DNA from: Lachancea mirantina
Taxonomy: Eukaryota; Ascomycota; Saccharomycetes; Saccharomycetales; Saccharomycetaceae
Reading direction: 5' to 3'
DNA length: 64,000 nt
NCBI GenBank assembly: GCA_900074745.1
Contig: LT598468.1
Location: 372,001 to 436,000, forward strand
This document shows positions 1-9,028 of this stretch, piece after piece. The stretch's first letter is position 1. Every line of letters begins with the position of its first letter. The notes under the pieces were generated by a model that saw nothing but the letters and a program-made list of their open reading frames with translations, was not told where the DNA came from and made no database searches. The translations under genes and the position numbers were made by a program.

Positions 1-1
1 T

Positions 2-1969
2 CTGGAAGAACGCCGCAGCAACTCGGCAAAGTCAAGTTTTCAGGCAGGAAACGGAAGTTCTTCCCGTATGACTGCATTCTATAAGGAAAACTTACGGGAG
101 CTTAATGATCTCCAGGAGGAAATGTTCAGGAAGAAGGTCAAGCTGGACGTAGCAAAAGATGAACTCTCTGACCACAGAGACCAACTTAAAGCCCTAGAAC
201 TAAAGATAGATCGGTTAAAAGAGGACAGATATGTCAAATCGCAGCAGATAAATCTCAAAGATAACGAACTGAAAAAACTGAAAGAGGAGCAAGAGACGCG
301 TGAAACGTTCATGAACAAAGGACATGAGCTAGAGCTACAGCAACTACACGCCAAAAATGCAGCTGAATTGAACTCTTTGTCCAGTGACTACGAGCTGAAA
401 ATTGCAGAATTGAATCATGAGAGGCATCAGAAGCTCATTCAGCGCAGAGACATGCTGATTACCGAGGTGAAAGCTGCAGAAAGAAACATCGCGAATAATG
501 GATCAATTTTGAGAGATATGCTTAATGAGTGTACAAGTAAAGATCGCCAACTTCGTGAAGACTGGTTAAGAGAGCACCAGACGAGCTGGAAAAAGAAAGT
601 AAACCAGAACGAAACACTGAAGACTGAGGTCCAGCGGCTTGAATCAAGAGTGACTAATGAGCTTGAAAAAACTTTGAAAAAGAAGTGCTCAGCTTTGACT
701 GAAAAAAAGGGAGTCTTAAAGGGGCTGGAAGAACGGTTAAATGAAGCCGAGAAGGTTCACTCTGCAATTGAAAAACAGATGGACGATTTGAAATGCGAAG
801 CGGCATCCCTCACATCCCGGAAAACTGAATTGGAAACATATATTACGACCTCTTCCTCCGAGCTGGTTCAAGTCAATGAGATTTTACTAAAGGAAGAAAC
901 AATAAGACGTAAGCTGCACAATGAGCTGCAGGAGCTCCGCGGCAACATAAGAGTTTTCTGTCGAGTACGACCGCCTTTGGCCAACGAAGAAAAAGATCTG
1001 TCACACTTTCGCGTTGAAGATTTTGATGATAACGCGGGAACTCAATCCATGGAAGTCAAAAGAGATTCTAAAGTGCATCAGTTCAACTTTGACAGGATAT
1101 TTGACGTACACGAAAGTAATGAGGAAGTGTTTCAAGAAATTGGCCAACTTGTTCAGAGCTGCTTGGATGGTTATAATGTTTGCATTTTCGCGTACGGTCA
1201 AACAGGATCGGGTAAGACTTTCACAATGCTCCATCCTAAGGATGGTATTATACCACTGACCCTAAATCACATCTTCGGCTGGATCGAAAGACTTGAGGAA
1301 TTGGGTTGGAAGTACGAGATAACAAGTGAGTTTGTTGAGATATACAATGAAACAATTCGAGACCTACTAAAAGATATCGATTGTGATAGCGATGATAACA
1401 CAGAAAACTTTAAGCATGACATAAGGCACGATCCTGAGACTCACACAACTCAGATCACAAACATTACGAATTGTCTTCTTACAAATAGATCGATGGTGGA
1501 CGATATTCTCAAAAGAGCTTCCAGGCTTAGATCTACGGCAGCCACAGCAGCTAATGAACGGTCCTCTCGCTCTCATAGCATATTCGTCATAAAGTTAAAA
1601 GGCTCGAACGAACAAACAGGGGAGATATCCGTGGGAACTTTAAATCTGGTCGATTTAGCCGGCTCTGAAAGGGTAAGTGCCGAGCAACACAGTCCTGCAA
1701 GAATGAGAGAAACCCAAAATATCAACAGATCATTGAGTTGCCTCGGTGATGTAATTCATAGTTTGGGGGGTCGTGACGCCAATAAAAGACACATACCTTT
1801 CAGAAATTCAAAGCTCACTTACCTCTTGAAATATTCATTAATTGGAGAGTCAAAAACGCTTATGTTTGTCAATGTATCGCCAGCTTTGAAGAATATGAAT
1901 GAAACCCTAAATTCTCTCAGATTCGCGTCTAAAGTGAATTCGACTAAAATTAACAGAAAGATCACCTAA
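2..1969 (+). CDS. KAR3: Kar3-type C-terminal motor kinesin (kinesin-14), 5' end cut by window
   Basis: Minus-end-directed kinesin of spindle and karyogamy microtubules; in S. cerevisiae Kar3 pairs with Cik1 or Vik1. The reading frame is open from base 2 with no stop before the first visible Met (position 68), so the true start lies upstream of the window; S. cerevisiae Kar3 is 729 aa and about 655 codons are visible. Counting from the Met at 68, residues 1-285 are charged heptad-rich coiled coil. The neck and motor follow (GNIRVFCRVRPP near 295), then P-loop GQTGSGKT near 376, switch I NERSSRSH near 498 and switch II DLAGSE near 530. The motor is at the C-terminus, which defines kinesin-14. 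It converges with TAZ1. KAR3 next to TAZ1 matches YPR141C-YPR140W. Confidence 0.96.
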   Translation: MEERRSNSAKSSFQAGNGSSSRMTAFYKENLRELNDLQEEMFRKKVKLDVAKDELSDHRDQLKALELKIDRLKEDRYVKSQQINLKDNELKKLKEEQETRETFMNKGHELELQQLHAKNAAELNSLSSDYELKIAELNHERHQKLIQRRDMLITEVKAAERNIANNGSILRDMLNECTSKDRQLREDWLREHQTSWKKKVNQNETLKTEVQRLESRVTNELEKTLKKKCSALTEKKGVLKGLEERLNEAEKVHSAIEKQMDDLKCEAASLTSRKTELETYITTSSSELVQVNEILLKEETIRRKLHNELQELRGNIRVFCRVRPPLANEEKDLSHFRVEDFDDNAGTQSMEVKRDSKVHQFNFDRIFDVHESNEEVFQEIGQLVQSCLDGYNVCIFAYGQTGSGKTFTMLHPKDGIIPLTLNHIFGWIERLEELGWKYEITSEFVEIYNETIRDLLKDIDCDSDDNTENFKHDIRHDPETHTTQITNITNCLLTNRSMVDDILKRASRLRSTAATAANERSSRSHSIFVIKLKGSNEQTGEISVGTLNLVDLAGSERVSAEQHSPARMRETQNINRSLSCLGDVIHSLGGRDANKRHIPFRNSKLTYLLKYSLIGESKTLMFVNVSPALKNMNETLNSLRFASKVNSTKINRKIT

Positions 1970-2136
1970 TAACCGGCAGGTGTAGGATGAATCTACTAGC
2001 CTGGCATTTACTTTTGTAGCTCGCCTTTTAGATATATGTACTATAAATAAGAATATGACAGCAATGCGAGTTAAGGTATTTACAATGTTTGGCAGCGGTC
2101 TGGTAATGTTAAAAACACAATAGAATTATTTTCCAA

Positions 2137-3345
2137 TCAATCCTTCGGAGGGTGATTTAACTCATTCAACTCATTTTGAATACGCTCTTCCTCCTGTAAA
2201 AATTTTTGCAGCCTACGAATTGCCCAATTCTTACCGATAAATCTAACGTCTGGGTCTGAAGACCCTTCGCTTTGAGTGTAAGTTTTCCACCAAAAAGGAC
2301 TTGCAAACCTTTCGTCTTCCTTTTCGAAACCCCTTTGTTCGTGTCTGACAAACGCAACATGCGTCCTTAGTTCCGCAGCGAGCCTGCTGCGAAGATCTTG
2401 AGCTTCCTGGCCAACTTTTAGTTCCATTGTGAGGTCTGTAGGGTTCTGTGGATCGTGATATTTCTCGACCAATTGCTTCCATTCAGCACGATAAGACTCA
2501 ATAATTTTATCATCGATCGGGTCACCCACCGTAACGTTAATCTCAGCACCGAAATTTTGAGGTAAATACCTCTCGATGAGCGTCCCTGCGGCAGATTCTG
2601 GTGCGATTTTTTCGAACCCCGTTGCGAACATCGGTACCACAATGGGAGGCACTGTAGTTTCGAGGATAAGCCTTGTGATACCCCACTTAAAGTACCTCAT
2701 CGAATTGGCATAAGGTGAATGAAGCTGTAGCACGAACCCTTCCGGATAAACATGGACCCACGATGGTTTTGTGCGTGCTACTGGTGGAAGGTACTCTTTC
2801 TTGGCATTTTGGAAAGCAACTTCTAAATTTGAGGGCTTGGCAGGCTTGCTGGGTTCTTCACGGTGCGGTATCCATTCCAGGTCCAAAGTGTCGTCTGGGG
2901 AGAGAAGCCGAATCGACGCATCGATGGACCCTTGGAAAGGTCCGCCACCAAATCTGCGAGTAGACAAAACTTGACCCAATGAAAAAAAAGTTGAGAAGAA
3001 TTTGTTCTGGAAACAAACGTTTTGAGCTCCTAAGCACCATCTTATATTTTCCATTTTTCGGTACATTTTCCAAGGAAAGACACCCCACAAAAATGGATCA
3101 TCAACAACCGACATATGATTCATCACCGTCATAAGCCCCCTATTCTCTAAACTGCTTCTTTCAATTGCGTGTTCCAAATTTTCGTAATTGTTCAACTTCA
3201 CGTTATAAAATGCATTCAATATTAACTTGGAAACGCCTACTGTGAAAAGGCATGTCCCGTGAGATGCTAGGTTCCATAAAACCGATCTTCGTGGATATTC
3301 CGCCAGAAAGTCATCGCCACGTTTCAAAACGTCTGGAAGTGACAT
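2137..3345 (-). CDS. TAZ1: Tafazzin, lysophospholipid acyltransferase of cardiolipin remodelling
   Basis: Mitochondrial transacylase that reacylates monolysocardiolipin; ortholog of YPR140W. The protein is 402 aa (S. cerevisiae 381). The PlsC-type HX4D catalytic motif is intact as NHMSVVDDP (His77, Asp82), and the substrate-site motif YPEGFVLQ follows in the middle of the protein. The hydrophobic stretch near residues 30-47 fits the tafazzin interfacial membrane segment. The gene is divergent from LOA1 with 152 bp between the start codons, so two acyltransferase genes share a promoter region; S. cerevisiae keeps the same neighbour pair. Confidence 0.95.
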   Translation of the reverse strand: MSLPDVLKRGDDFLAEYPRRSVLWNLASHGTCLFTVGVSKLILNAFYNVKLNNYENLEHAIERSSLENRGLMTVMNHMSVVDDPFLWGVFPWKMYRKMENIRWCLGAQNVCFQNKFFSTFFSLGQVLSTRRFGGGPFQGSIDASIRLLSPDDTLDLEWIPHREEPSKPAKPSNLEVAFQNAKKEYLPPVARTKPSWVHVYPEGFVLQLHSPYANSMRYFKWGITRLILETTVPPIVVPMFATGFEKIAPESAAGTLIERYLPQNFGAEINVTVGDPIDDKIIESYRAEWKQLVEKYHDPQNPTDLTMELKVGQEAQDLRSRLAAELRTHVAFVRHEQRGFEKEDERFASPFWWKTYTQSEGSSDPDVRFIGKNWAIRRLQKFLQEEERIQNELNELNHPPKD

Positions 3346-3497
3346 ACCAGATGTTGTGCGATCTGTTGGCTTTTGTCGTTCAATTTTCCTCTCATTTCAA
3401 GAGTTATATAGATATCGAATTTTTCACCATTGAGACTCATCACCAATATTGAACACTTTGACCATAGCGACCTATAAATCAAGGACCAACGCATTTT

Positions 3498-4439
3498 ATG
3501 GAGAAATTTACCGAATGGCGAGACCAGGGAACTGGAGTTCCTCCTTTTCTTCCTGCGATGCCTTCTCTTTCTCAAGAGAAAGGTTTCCGAGGTTTTTATC
3601 ATAATTGCGTGGCACTTGGAAGATTAACTATTGCATCGCCGTTTTTAATCTTGGCTGTAATTGTCGGGATAAATCGGATTTCAAAGTCGCTGGTGAAGTT
3701 TGGGCTTGTGATCTTGTGCAATTGGAATTTGCAGGTTAGTATACAGGGCGTGAGACGCACGGAACAGCGCAGTGTTCATATGCCTCAGAAAAATCACATG
3801 TACATGGTAAATTACAGTTCTCCGCTGGATTGCGTCGCCTTGTGGTTTCTAGCGGATGGACCAGTGAAATTCTGTATTGCTAGTGATGTGCAGGGCAGTT
3901 CGTTGGTTGAACTTGGTATTTGGCAATTTTTCAAGTTTACGCTACAGGGTTCTCTGCCTGAGGGTTCCGATTTTGGGCGGAAAGTGACCAAATTTAGCAA
4001 TTTGCAAGATAAAGTTGTATTTGTGTTTCCTGAGGGGACATGTTCCAACGGTAAGAGTGTACTTGGTTTGGTTTTGAATCAACAATCTCTGGATCAGTTT
4101 CTCGACGAAAACGACGACGCAAGAGAAATTGGCGTGTCAACTGGAGCCAAACACACCAAATCATCGGTCCCAGTTGCCAGAAAAAAAGTGCAGACTATAC
4201 AGTTGAAAATAAAGAGTACTTTGGCAACGCCTTTGAGCCTCGGTTTGTGGAAGTATTTGGTCAGAATGACGACTCAGGGCGTGACTTACAAATGCAAAAT
4301 AAGCGAACCAATCCCCGCTGACCTAGACGATATCAGAGTATCACTTGCCGGCGGCGACAAATTTAAGCTCGTGAACCGAAAATTGAATTTGAGGTCGAAA
4401 AGGGCGTTTGTAAAGGCATATGGCGAGCGGAGACGTTGA
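3498..4439 (+). CDS. LOA1: Loa1/Vps66-like lysophosphatidic acid acyltransferase
   Basis: Probable ortholog of YPR139C, an oleoyl-CoA-dependent LPA acyltransferase of the ER and lipid droplets. The protein is 313 aa (S. cerevisiae about 300). A hydrophobic N-terminal region (about residues 37-57) precedes the acyltransferase core. The motif usually read NHX4D appears as NYSSPLD (residues 105-111), so Tyr106 stands where the catalytic His is expected. The later FVFPEGTCSNG motif is well kept. Divergent from TAZ1; its stop is only 9 bp from the stop of the convergent PalC-like gene. Identity rests on synteny and motif III. Confidence 0.85.
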   Translation: MEKFTEWRDQGTGVPPFLPAMPSLSQEKGFRGFYHNCVALGRLTIASPFLILAVIVGINRISKSLVKFGLVILCNWNLQVSIQGVRRTEQRSVHMPQKNHMYMVNYSSPLDCVALWFLADGPVKFCIASDVQGSSLVELGIWQFFKFTLQGSLPEGSDFGRKVTKFSNLQDKVVFVFPEGTCSNGKSVLGLVLNQQSLDQFLDENDDAREIGVSTGAKHTKSSVPVARKKVQTIQLKIKSTLATPLSLGLWKYLVRMTTQGVTYKCKISEPIPADLDDIRVSLAGGDKFKLVNRKLNLRSKRAFVKAYGERRR

Positions 4440-4448
4440 GAGTCTTTT

Positions 4449-5621
4449 TCAAAAGTACTCTGCAGCTGATGCCTGAGACTCGGTAATCGTGAGTCCGTTA
4501 AACACCCACACAGTTCCAGTACAATCAGGAGATTTACCCTGTGGCCATAGTTTGATAAGCTCTAGGCGATCTTGAACGACTTTATCGAAAAACACTTTGT
4601 CGTTTGTCTTTTGAAACCTACATCGCAGAAGCATTATGAGCGGGATGACAAAGTCATCAAACACCGTCTGCATAAAAGAATCGAGAGAAGAAGAATTACA
4701 AGTCGCGGTCCCGTTAGGTTTGCGCATCAATTTAAATTTGGATCGCAGTTGCTTTGCATCTTGTCGAAATTCCTTGATTTTAGAGGTCACTATGTGCTTC
4801 AACTGTCGGCTCTCTGTAATTTTTTTCAATTGCTTGGTGGTAACGAGCCCTTGGGACAACTCTTGGATGGCGAAATCGAGCATTCCGATCGCTACGCCAC
4901 ATTTGTCTTGTTTGTAGAAATCTAGTGAAAGTAAAGTGAAAATGAGCACGTTCAGGTATTTTGTAAGTGTCTCTGCTTGAGCTCCGACATCTTGCGAGAC
5001 TAGCTGGGTGCAAGCGTCTCGGCAGCCTATGCAGAGTCTCGAATAGAGCACACTGTTTGTCGAGAGTTCTTTCAGATCTGACGTCTGTAACTCGAGCAGG
5101 CGTTCGTAGGGGTCCTTGGAACCGTCGGAAAAGTTATACACCTGCGATTTAAGCTTGGCAATCGAAAGAAGCACGAGCCCAAGCTGCTGCGAAATGGACC
5201 AGCATCTCAGACACGTTTGTATAATCTCCAGCTGCCCAGCGGTCTCGGAGATCCGTTCGTGCATCAAAAACTGTAATAACCCTATGCTTTTCTTGTTGTA
5301 ACTGCCGCTCCGCGCCCAAGCTTCCCGCGAATCCTCCCTGTACGCCTTATGCAAAAGCTGTTCAGACAGCTTCTGGCACACGGAGGCCATGTTGATAATT
5401 GCGCATGAAACGGAGGTGGCCAGAAACTGACTGTTCTCAAAGGATTGGTACTGCTGGAGCAGTGCGTCTGCGAACCGATGCAGTATATCTAATTGGCTTG
5501 TTAGCGAACTATTTGTACTCCCAAAAAGCGCATTTTCCGCATCTCGCCGCAGCAAGTCCAACTCTGGTGTAAAACTGGGATCCTGTGGGAAATGAAGTGG
5601 AACACGAGCGACCGTAATCAT
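4449..5621 (-). CDS. YGR122W/PalC-like protein of Rim101 pH signalling
   Basis: A 390-aa soluble, largely helical protein without membrane segments. Its place between LOA1 and an ammonium permease matches YGR122W, which neighbours MEP1 in S. cerevisiae and is about 402 aa. YGR122W is regarded as the ortholog of Aspergillus PalC, a Bro1-domain-like protein that links ESCRT-III to Rim101 processing in alkaline-pH signalling. I see no single diagnostic motif and infer function from position, length and helical character. A CACGTG E-box lies at 5729-5734, about 110 bp upstream of the start codon. Confidence 0.75.
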   Translation of the reverse strand: MITVARVPLHFPQDPSFTPELDLLRRDAENALFGSTNSSLTSQLDILHRFADALLQQYQSFENSQFLATSVSCAIINMASVCQKLSEQLLHKAYREDSREAWARSGSYNKKSIGLLQFLMHERISETAGQLEIIQTCLRCWSISQQLGLVLLSIAKLKSQVYNFSDGSKDPYERLLELQTSDLKELSTNSVLYSRLCIGCRDACTQLVSQDVGAQAETLTKYLNVLIFTLLSLDFYKQDKCGVAIGMLDFAIQELSQGLVTTKQLKKITESRQLKHIVTSKIKEFRQDAKQLRSKFKLMRKPNGTATCNSSSLDSFMQTVFDDFVIPLIMLLRCRFQKTNDKVFFDKVVQDRLELIKLWPQGKSPDCTGTVWVFNGLTITESQASAAEYF

Positions 5622-6078
5622 GATTCTCGAAAGAGCTAGCGATCAGCTCTCTTCTCAAGTTCTTTACTATGGGGAAATATACGGCTACAGCTACGGGTCT
5701 CGTAATTTTTTCACATGCAGATGAGCTTCACGTGATCTCATAGTTTCTACTCAAATTCTACTCATTTACGTATCACACGATATCATTTTGAACTCATTCT
5801 CTACTCAGTTACGTTTATAGTTATATACTGTTGTACGATTTTCCATATAATCAAAAAAGAAATTTGATACCGTCAAGATTATGTAAGATTAAACAAACAG
5901 GGTCCTCTTCTATGATTGGCCAGAGAATTTCTTTTCACGCTAAAGCCTCATCTCACACATCCAATAAAAGCCATTGTTGGTCATCGCTCTCGATGCCGTA
6001 TGGCTGGCGCCGTGACCAAGGCTCTATTCGCGGTCACAAGGCGCACCCAATGTAGCCTGTGTGGCTCACGTAGCCTCT

Positions 6079-6123
6079 GCTGTCTGTGCTGTCTGTGCCG
6101 TCTGCGCTGTCTGCGCTGTCTGC
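6079..6123. repeat. 9-bp minisatellite, five copies
   Basis: Five consecutive 9-mers: GCTGTCTGT twice, GCCGTCTGC once, GCTGTCTGC twice. GTAGCCT words flank the array on both sides. It lies in the upstream region of the ammonium permease, about 500 bp before its start codon. Confidence 0.9.
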
Positions 6124-6176
6124 TTAGCCTCCGTAGCTTGAGTCGTACATCGGAAGCGCGCTTTTCGATGCGCTCG

Positions 6177-6186
6177 TTATCTTATC
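6177..6186 (-). promoter_or_regulatory. Tandem GATAA site (nitrogen catabolite repression UAS)
   Basis: TTATCTTATC on the + strand reads GATAAGATAA on the other: two GATA-factor cores in direct tandem, 440-449 bp upstream of the ammonium permease start. Paired GATAA boxes are the known binding arrangement for Gln3/Gat1 in nitrogen-regulated yeast promoters, including the MEP genes. Binding here is inferred. Confidence 0.6.
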
Positions 6187-6625
6187 TTTGAGTAAAAATC
6201 TGTCACTTCGTGTGTTTGACCGCTGCAATTTGCTTAATGGACCATTACGATGCGAAGCAGACGCCGGATGCGCTGTAGGCGGCGGGGTTTGGACCGCAGA
6301 GGGCGGAGTCGGGAATACAAAATAAATATCCTTCATTAAAGAGAAGAAAAAAAGGCGATGATGCGATTGCGAAATACGGACAGCAACCACCAGACTGGAA
6401 AAGCAGCGCAGAAGTGATCGTATTTATTGCGAGCATTAGAGGATAGCAGGGTTTATTTTAAGATTTCATTCCTAGCGTTTACGCGATTTAAGACGAGCAA
6501 GAAGTTTATAGCTATAGGTATTCTTCTCATCCGCCGGGCGACGCACTCTATCTGGAAATCTGGCGAAGTGAAAAAGTGAAAAATTGGAGAGTGTTGAAGT
6601 CGCAGAAAAAAGAGCCTGGTAAGCG

Positions 6626-8053
6626 ATGGGATATTTGTGGCAGGAATCTTACGATGAGGCCACTGTGGGCTTCATTTTGGTCGGGTCTGCCCTCGTGTTC
6701 ATCATGGTGCCCGGTCTTGGGTACCTGTACTCTGGACTAACCCGTAGAAAATCGGCGCTGGCGCAGATTTGGGCCGTGATAATGGCGACATTAGTGGGTA
6801 TTTTACAGTGGTATTTTTGGGGTTATTCGCTTGCGTTTTCGAAAACTTCGCACAATCACAAATTTATCGGGAATCTGGACTCATTTGGGTTTCGCAATGT
6901 GTATGGGAAGACCAGCGAGGACGTCAATTATCCAGAAATTGCATTTGCCGTGTTCCAGGGCCTGTTCATGTGCGTAACGCTGAGTATTATTGCGGGCAGT
7001 ACTGCAGAGCGCGGAAGACTGTTGCCTCACATGGTTTTTTTGTTTTGCTTCGCAACCCTCGTATACTGTCCCGTAACGTACTGGATTTGGGACTCAGATG
7101 GGTGGGCTGCGAGGTGGGGGGTGCTTGACTGGGCCGGCGGCGGCCCTGTCGAGATTTTGTCGAGCGCAGGCGGCTTCGTGTACTCTTTCTTTCTGGGCAG
7201 ACGCAAAGAGAGCCTACTCATCAATTTTCGTCCTCACAACGTCTCGATGGTCACCATCGGAACGTCACTTTTGTGGTTCGGCTGGCTGGGCTTCAATTCT
7301 TGTACTTCTTTGACGCCCAATCTGAAGTCTGCGTATGCCTTCATGAATACGAATTTGAGTGCTGCAGTAGGCGGGATGACATGGTGCTTGCTGGATTATA
7401 GACTCGAAAAAAAATGGTCCACCGTGGGGCTTTGTTCTGGCATCGTGTGTGGACTTGTCGCGGCTACGCCAAGCTCCGGTTGCATTACTTTGTATGGCTC
7501 AGTCATACAGGGTATTGTGGCAGGCGCGGTTTGTAACTTCTCGACCAAGCTGAAATTTATACTCAAAGTTGATGACGCAATGGATATTTTGGCCGAGCAC
7601 GGTATCGCTGGCATTGTAGGTCTGTTTTTCAATGCGTTGTTTGCTGCCGATTGGGTAATTGGAATGGACGGTGCGACCGATCACGACGGCGGGTGGGTGT
7701 CCCGTAATTGGAAACAAATGTACAAGCAGCTCGCATACATTGGAGCCGTGTTCGGTTACGGTGTGGTAGTCACTGCGATAATTTGCTTTGTCGTGGACAA
7801 AATTCCGGGCCTACATCTCAGAGCTTCCGAAGAAGCCGAGGAAATGGGGCTGGATGAGGATCAAATAGGTGAATTTGCATACGACTACGTCGAGGTTAGG
7901 AGAGATTATTTTTCATGGGGCAATGCGGATCACACAGAAAATTCATCTGATGAACCAGAGCATCGCCGTATGTCTGTGAATGACACGACTAGCACATCTA
8001 ATGAAACTGACTTTCGCCAAAAAGAAAAGCAGCAAACATCTCAGAGCCCGTGA
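6626..8053 (+). CDS. MEP1: Ammonium permease, Mep1/Mep3 type (Amt/Mep/Rh family)
   Basis: Plasma-membrane ammonium importer of 475 aa (S. cerevisiae Mep1 492, Mep3 489) with about 11 hydrophobic segments and an acidic, Ser/Thr-rich cytosolic tail from about residue 405. Pore residues are readable. The second twin-His is present in AEHGIAG (His325), while the first twin-His position reads GGGPVEILS (Glu176) instead of His. This Glu variant is the hallmark of the Mep1/Mep3 group as opposed to Mep2, so this is probably a high-capacity transporter rather than the Mep2 sensor type. The gene sits where the S. cerevisiae ohnologs MEP1 (YGR121C) and MEP3 (YPR138C) meet, as expected of the unduplicated ancestor. 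A tandem GATA site upstream fits nitrogen control. Confidence 0.95.
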   Translation: MGYLWQESYDEATVGFILVGSALVFIMVPGLGYLYSGLTRRKSALAQIWAVIMATLVGILQWYFWGYSLAFSKTSHNHKFIGNLDSFGFRNVYGKTSEDVNYPEIAFAVFQGLFMCVTLSIIAGSTAERGRLLPHMVFLFCFATLVYCPVTYWIWDSDGWAARWGVLDWAGGGPVEILSSAGGFVYSFFLGRRKESLLINFRPHNVSMVTIGTSLLWFGWLGFNSCTSLTPNLKSAYAFMNTNLSAAVGGMTWCLLDYRLEKKWSTVGLCSGIVCGLVAATPSSGCITLYGSVIQGIVAGAVCNFSTKLKFILKVDDAMDILAEHGIAGIVGLFFNALFAADWVIGMDGATDHDGGWVSRNWKQMYKQLAYIGAVFGYGVVVTAIICFVVDKIPGLHLRASEEAEEMGLDEDQIGEFAYDYVEVRRDYFSWGNADHTENSSDEPEHRRMSVNDTTSTSNETDFRQKEKQQTSQSP

Positions 8054-8192
8054 AAGCTGCACGGGACAATTGCATTTAAGTTTTAAATAGTCATAAAATG
8101 AAAGCATATTTGGATTCACGCAGCCAGTACCAGGGGTATGGTACAACCGAGTTACCATTCTTCCCGGCGCACAACTCTGAAAAAATTAAAAT

Positions 8193-8266
8193 CGACCTCG
8201 GTGAGGATTGAACTCACGATCTTGCGATTAACAGTCGCACGCCTTAACCAGCTTGGCCACGAAGTC
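8193..8266 (-). tRNA. tRNA-Asn (anticodon GUU)
   Basis: The reverse complement folds as a 74-nt tRNA with 7-bp acceptor stem GACTTCG/CGAGGTC, anticodon loop CTGTTAA (anticodon GTT) and T-arm GTGAGTTCAATCCTCAC. Internal A box and B box (GTTCAATCC) are intact, there is no intron, and an A6 run at 8180-8185 gives the Pol III T6 terminator just downstream. It closely resembles S. cerevisiae tRNA-Asn. Confidence 0.97.
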
Positions 8267-8956
8267 AGAAGCGTTGTTCGTGAACACTGAGGGCGTGTCC
8301 TAGTTCAGTGAGGACTTCCCAGCTGACATTCGGCTCTTTTACTGACTTTGAGGAGTGTTTTGTCTACGCTGGGAAAATTAAACATACGTTTGTGCCACCC
8401 GGATGGCGATCGTCTTTTTCAGAAATTTGCGGAGCAGTGTTCATTCGAATCCCGTTGGCTTCTTTTGTCCGTAGCACTGGAGGAAAAGGTAAAAGGTCGG
8501 AAACCGGAAATGCATAAGATTCTAGGTAATCAAGTAAGCTCATGGAATATAGGAAAAGAGCGGCTATGTAAATCAAGAGTTCTAGATTGCTTGAACCATA
8601 TCTGTTTGTTTTTTTTGCTGGAGAAGATGTTGGGTACATGGCAACAATAATAAAATTTATATGTTTCGAAAGTGCCCCAGTTCAATAAAACATTAAAAAA
8701 AACATCATCTGCAACTTTCACTCTATTTTGGAGAGATAAATAAATACCCGTATCTCGGGTTTTCTACTCATTGCTCTGCAAAATTTGCATCTTCGATGAG
8801 CGTTTCATCTCATACACCTTATTCATCGTATACATGTCTAAACTCACTGGTAAGCGACGTCTCTGATACATCGGAGAAGCACTTTTCACAGGAACCGAAG
8901 AACATGACAGATTCCAGCTACATCTATTCTTTTAACAGGTTCAGAATAAACAGTTC
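8267..8956. other. Gap between the two tRNA genes
   Basis: No supported protein gene. A possible LTR relic (8628-8937) occupies the part next to tRNA-His. The rest holds only short frames without family resemblance, the longest being about 100 codons at 8348-8650. Confidence 0.6.
8628..8937 (+). mobile_element. Possible solo LTR relic of a Ty1/copia-like element
   Basis: A 310-bp AT-rich stretch begins TGTTGG and ends TAACA, as Ty LTRs do. It holds TATAAATA-like words and stops 19 bp before tRNA-His, the usual target zone of Ty integration. No flanking target duplication is visible and no internal coding part is present. If real, it is an old solo LTR, broken beyond confident family assignment. 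Confidence 0.22.
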
Positions 8957-9028
8957 GCCATTTTAGTATAGTGGTTAGTACACATCGTTGTGGCCGATGA
9001 AACCCTGGTTCGATTCTAGGAAATGGCA
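8957..9028 (+). tRNA. tRNA-His (anticodon GUG)
   Basis: A 72-nt tRNA including the discriminator A. The acceptor stem is GCCATTT/AAATGGC, the A box region TAGTATAGTGGTTAGTA, the anticodon loop contains GTG in TTGTGGC, and the B box is GGTTCGATTC. A T5 Pol III terminator follows at 9030-9034. It is nearly identical to S. cerevisiae tRNA-His. Confidence 0.97.

Larger units (their letters stand above)
5622..6625. other. 1.0-kb divergent promoter region of the PalC-like gene and the ammonium permease
   Basis: No convincing gene. It holds a CACGTG box (5729-5734), repeated TTCTACTCA words around 5750-5780, a 9-bp minisatellite (6079-6123) and a tandem GATA site (6177-6186). Short open frames across the minisatellite are low-complexity and have no family resemblance. 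Confidence 0.7.

Noticed and set aside
5831-6191. Two + strand frames of 74 and 91 codons over the minisatellite
   Set aside because: Cys/Leu/Arg-rich repeats made by the 9-bp array; no homolog and no conserved neighbour expected here.
8348-8650. 100-codon frame between the two tRNA genes
   Set aside because: No family likeness, overlapped by frames of similar length on the other strand, and its end runs into the possible LTR relic.
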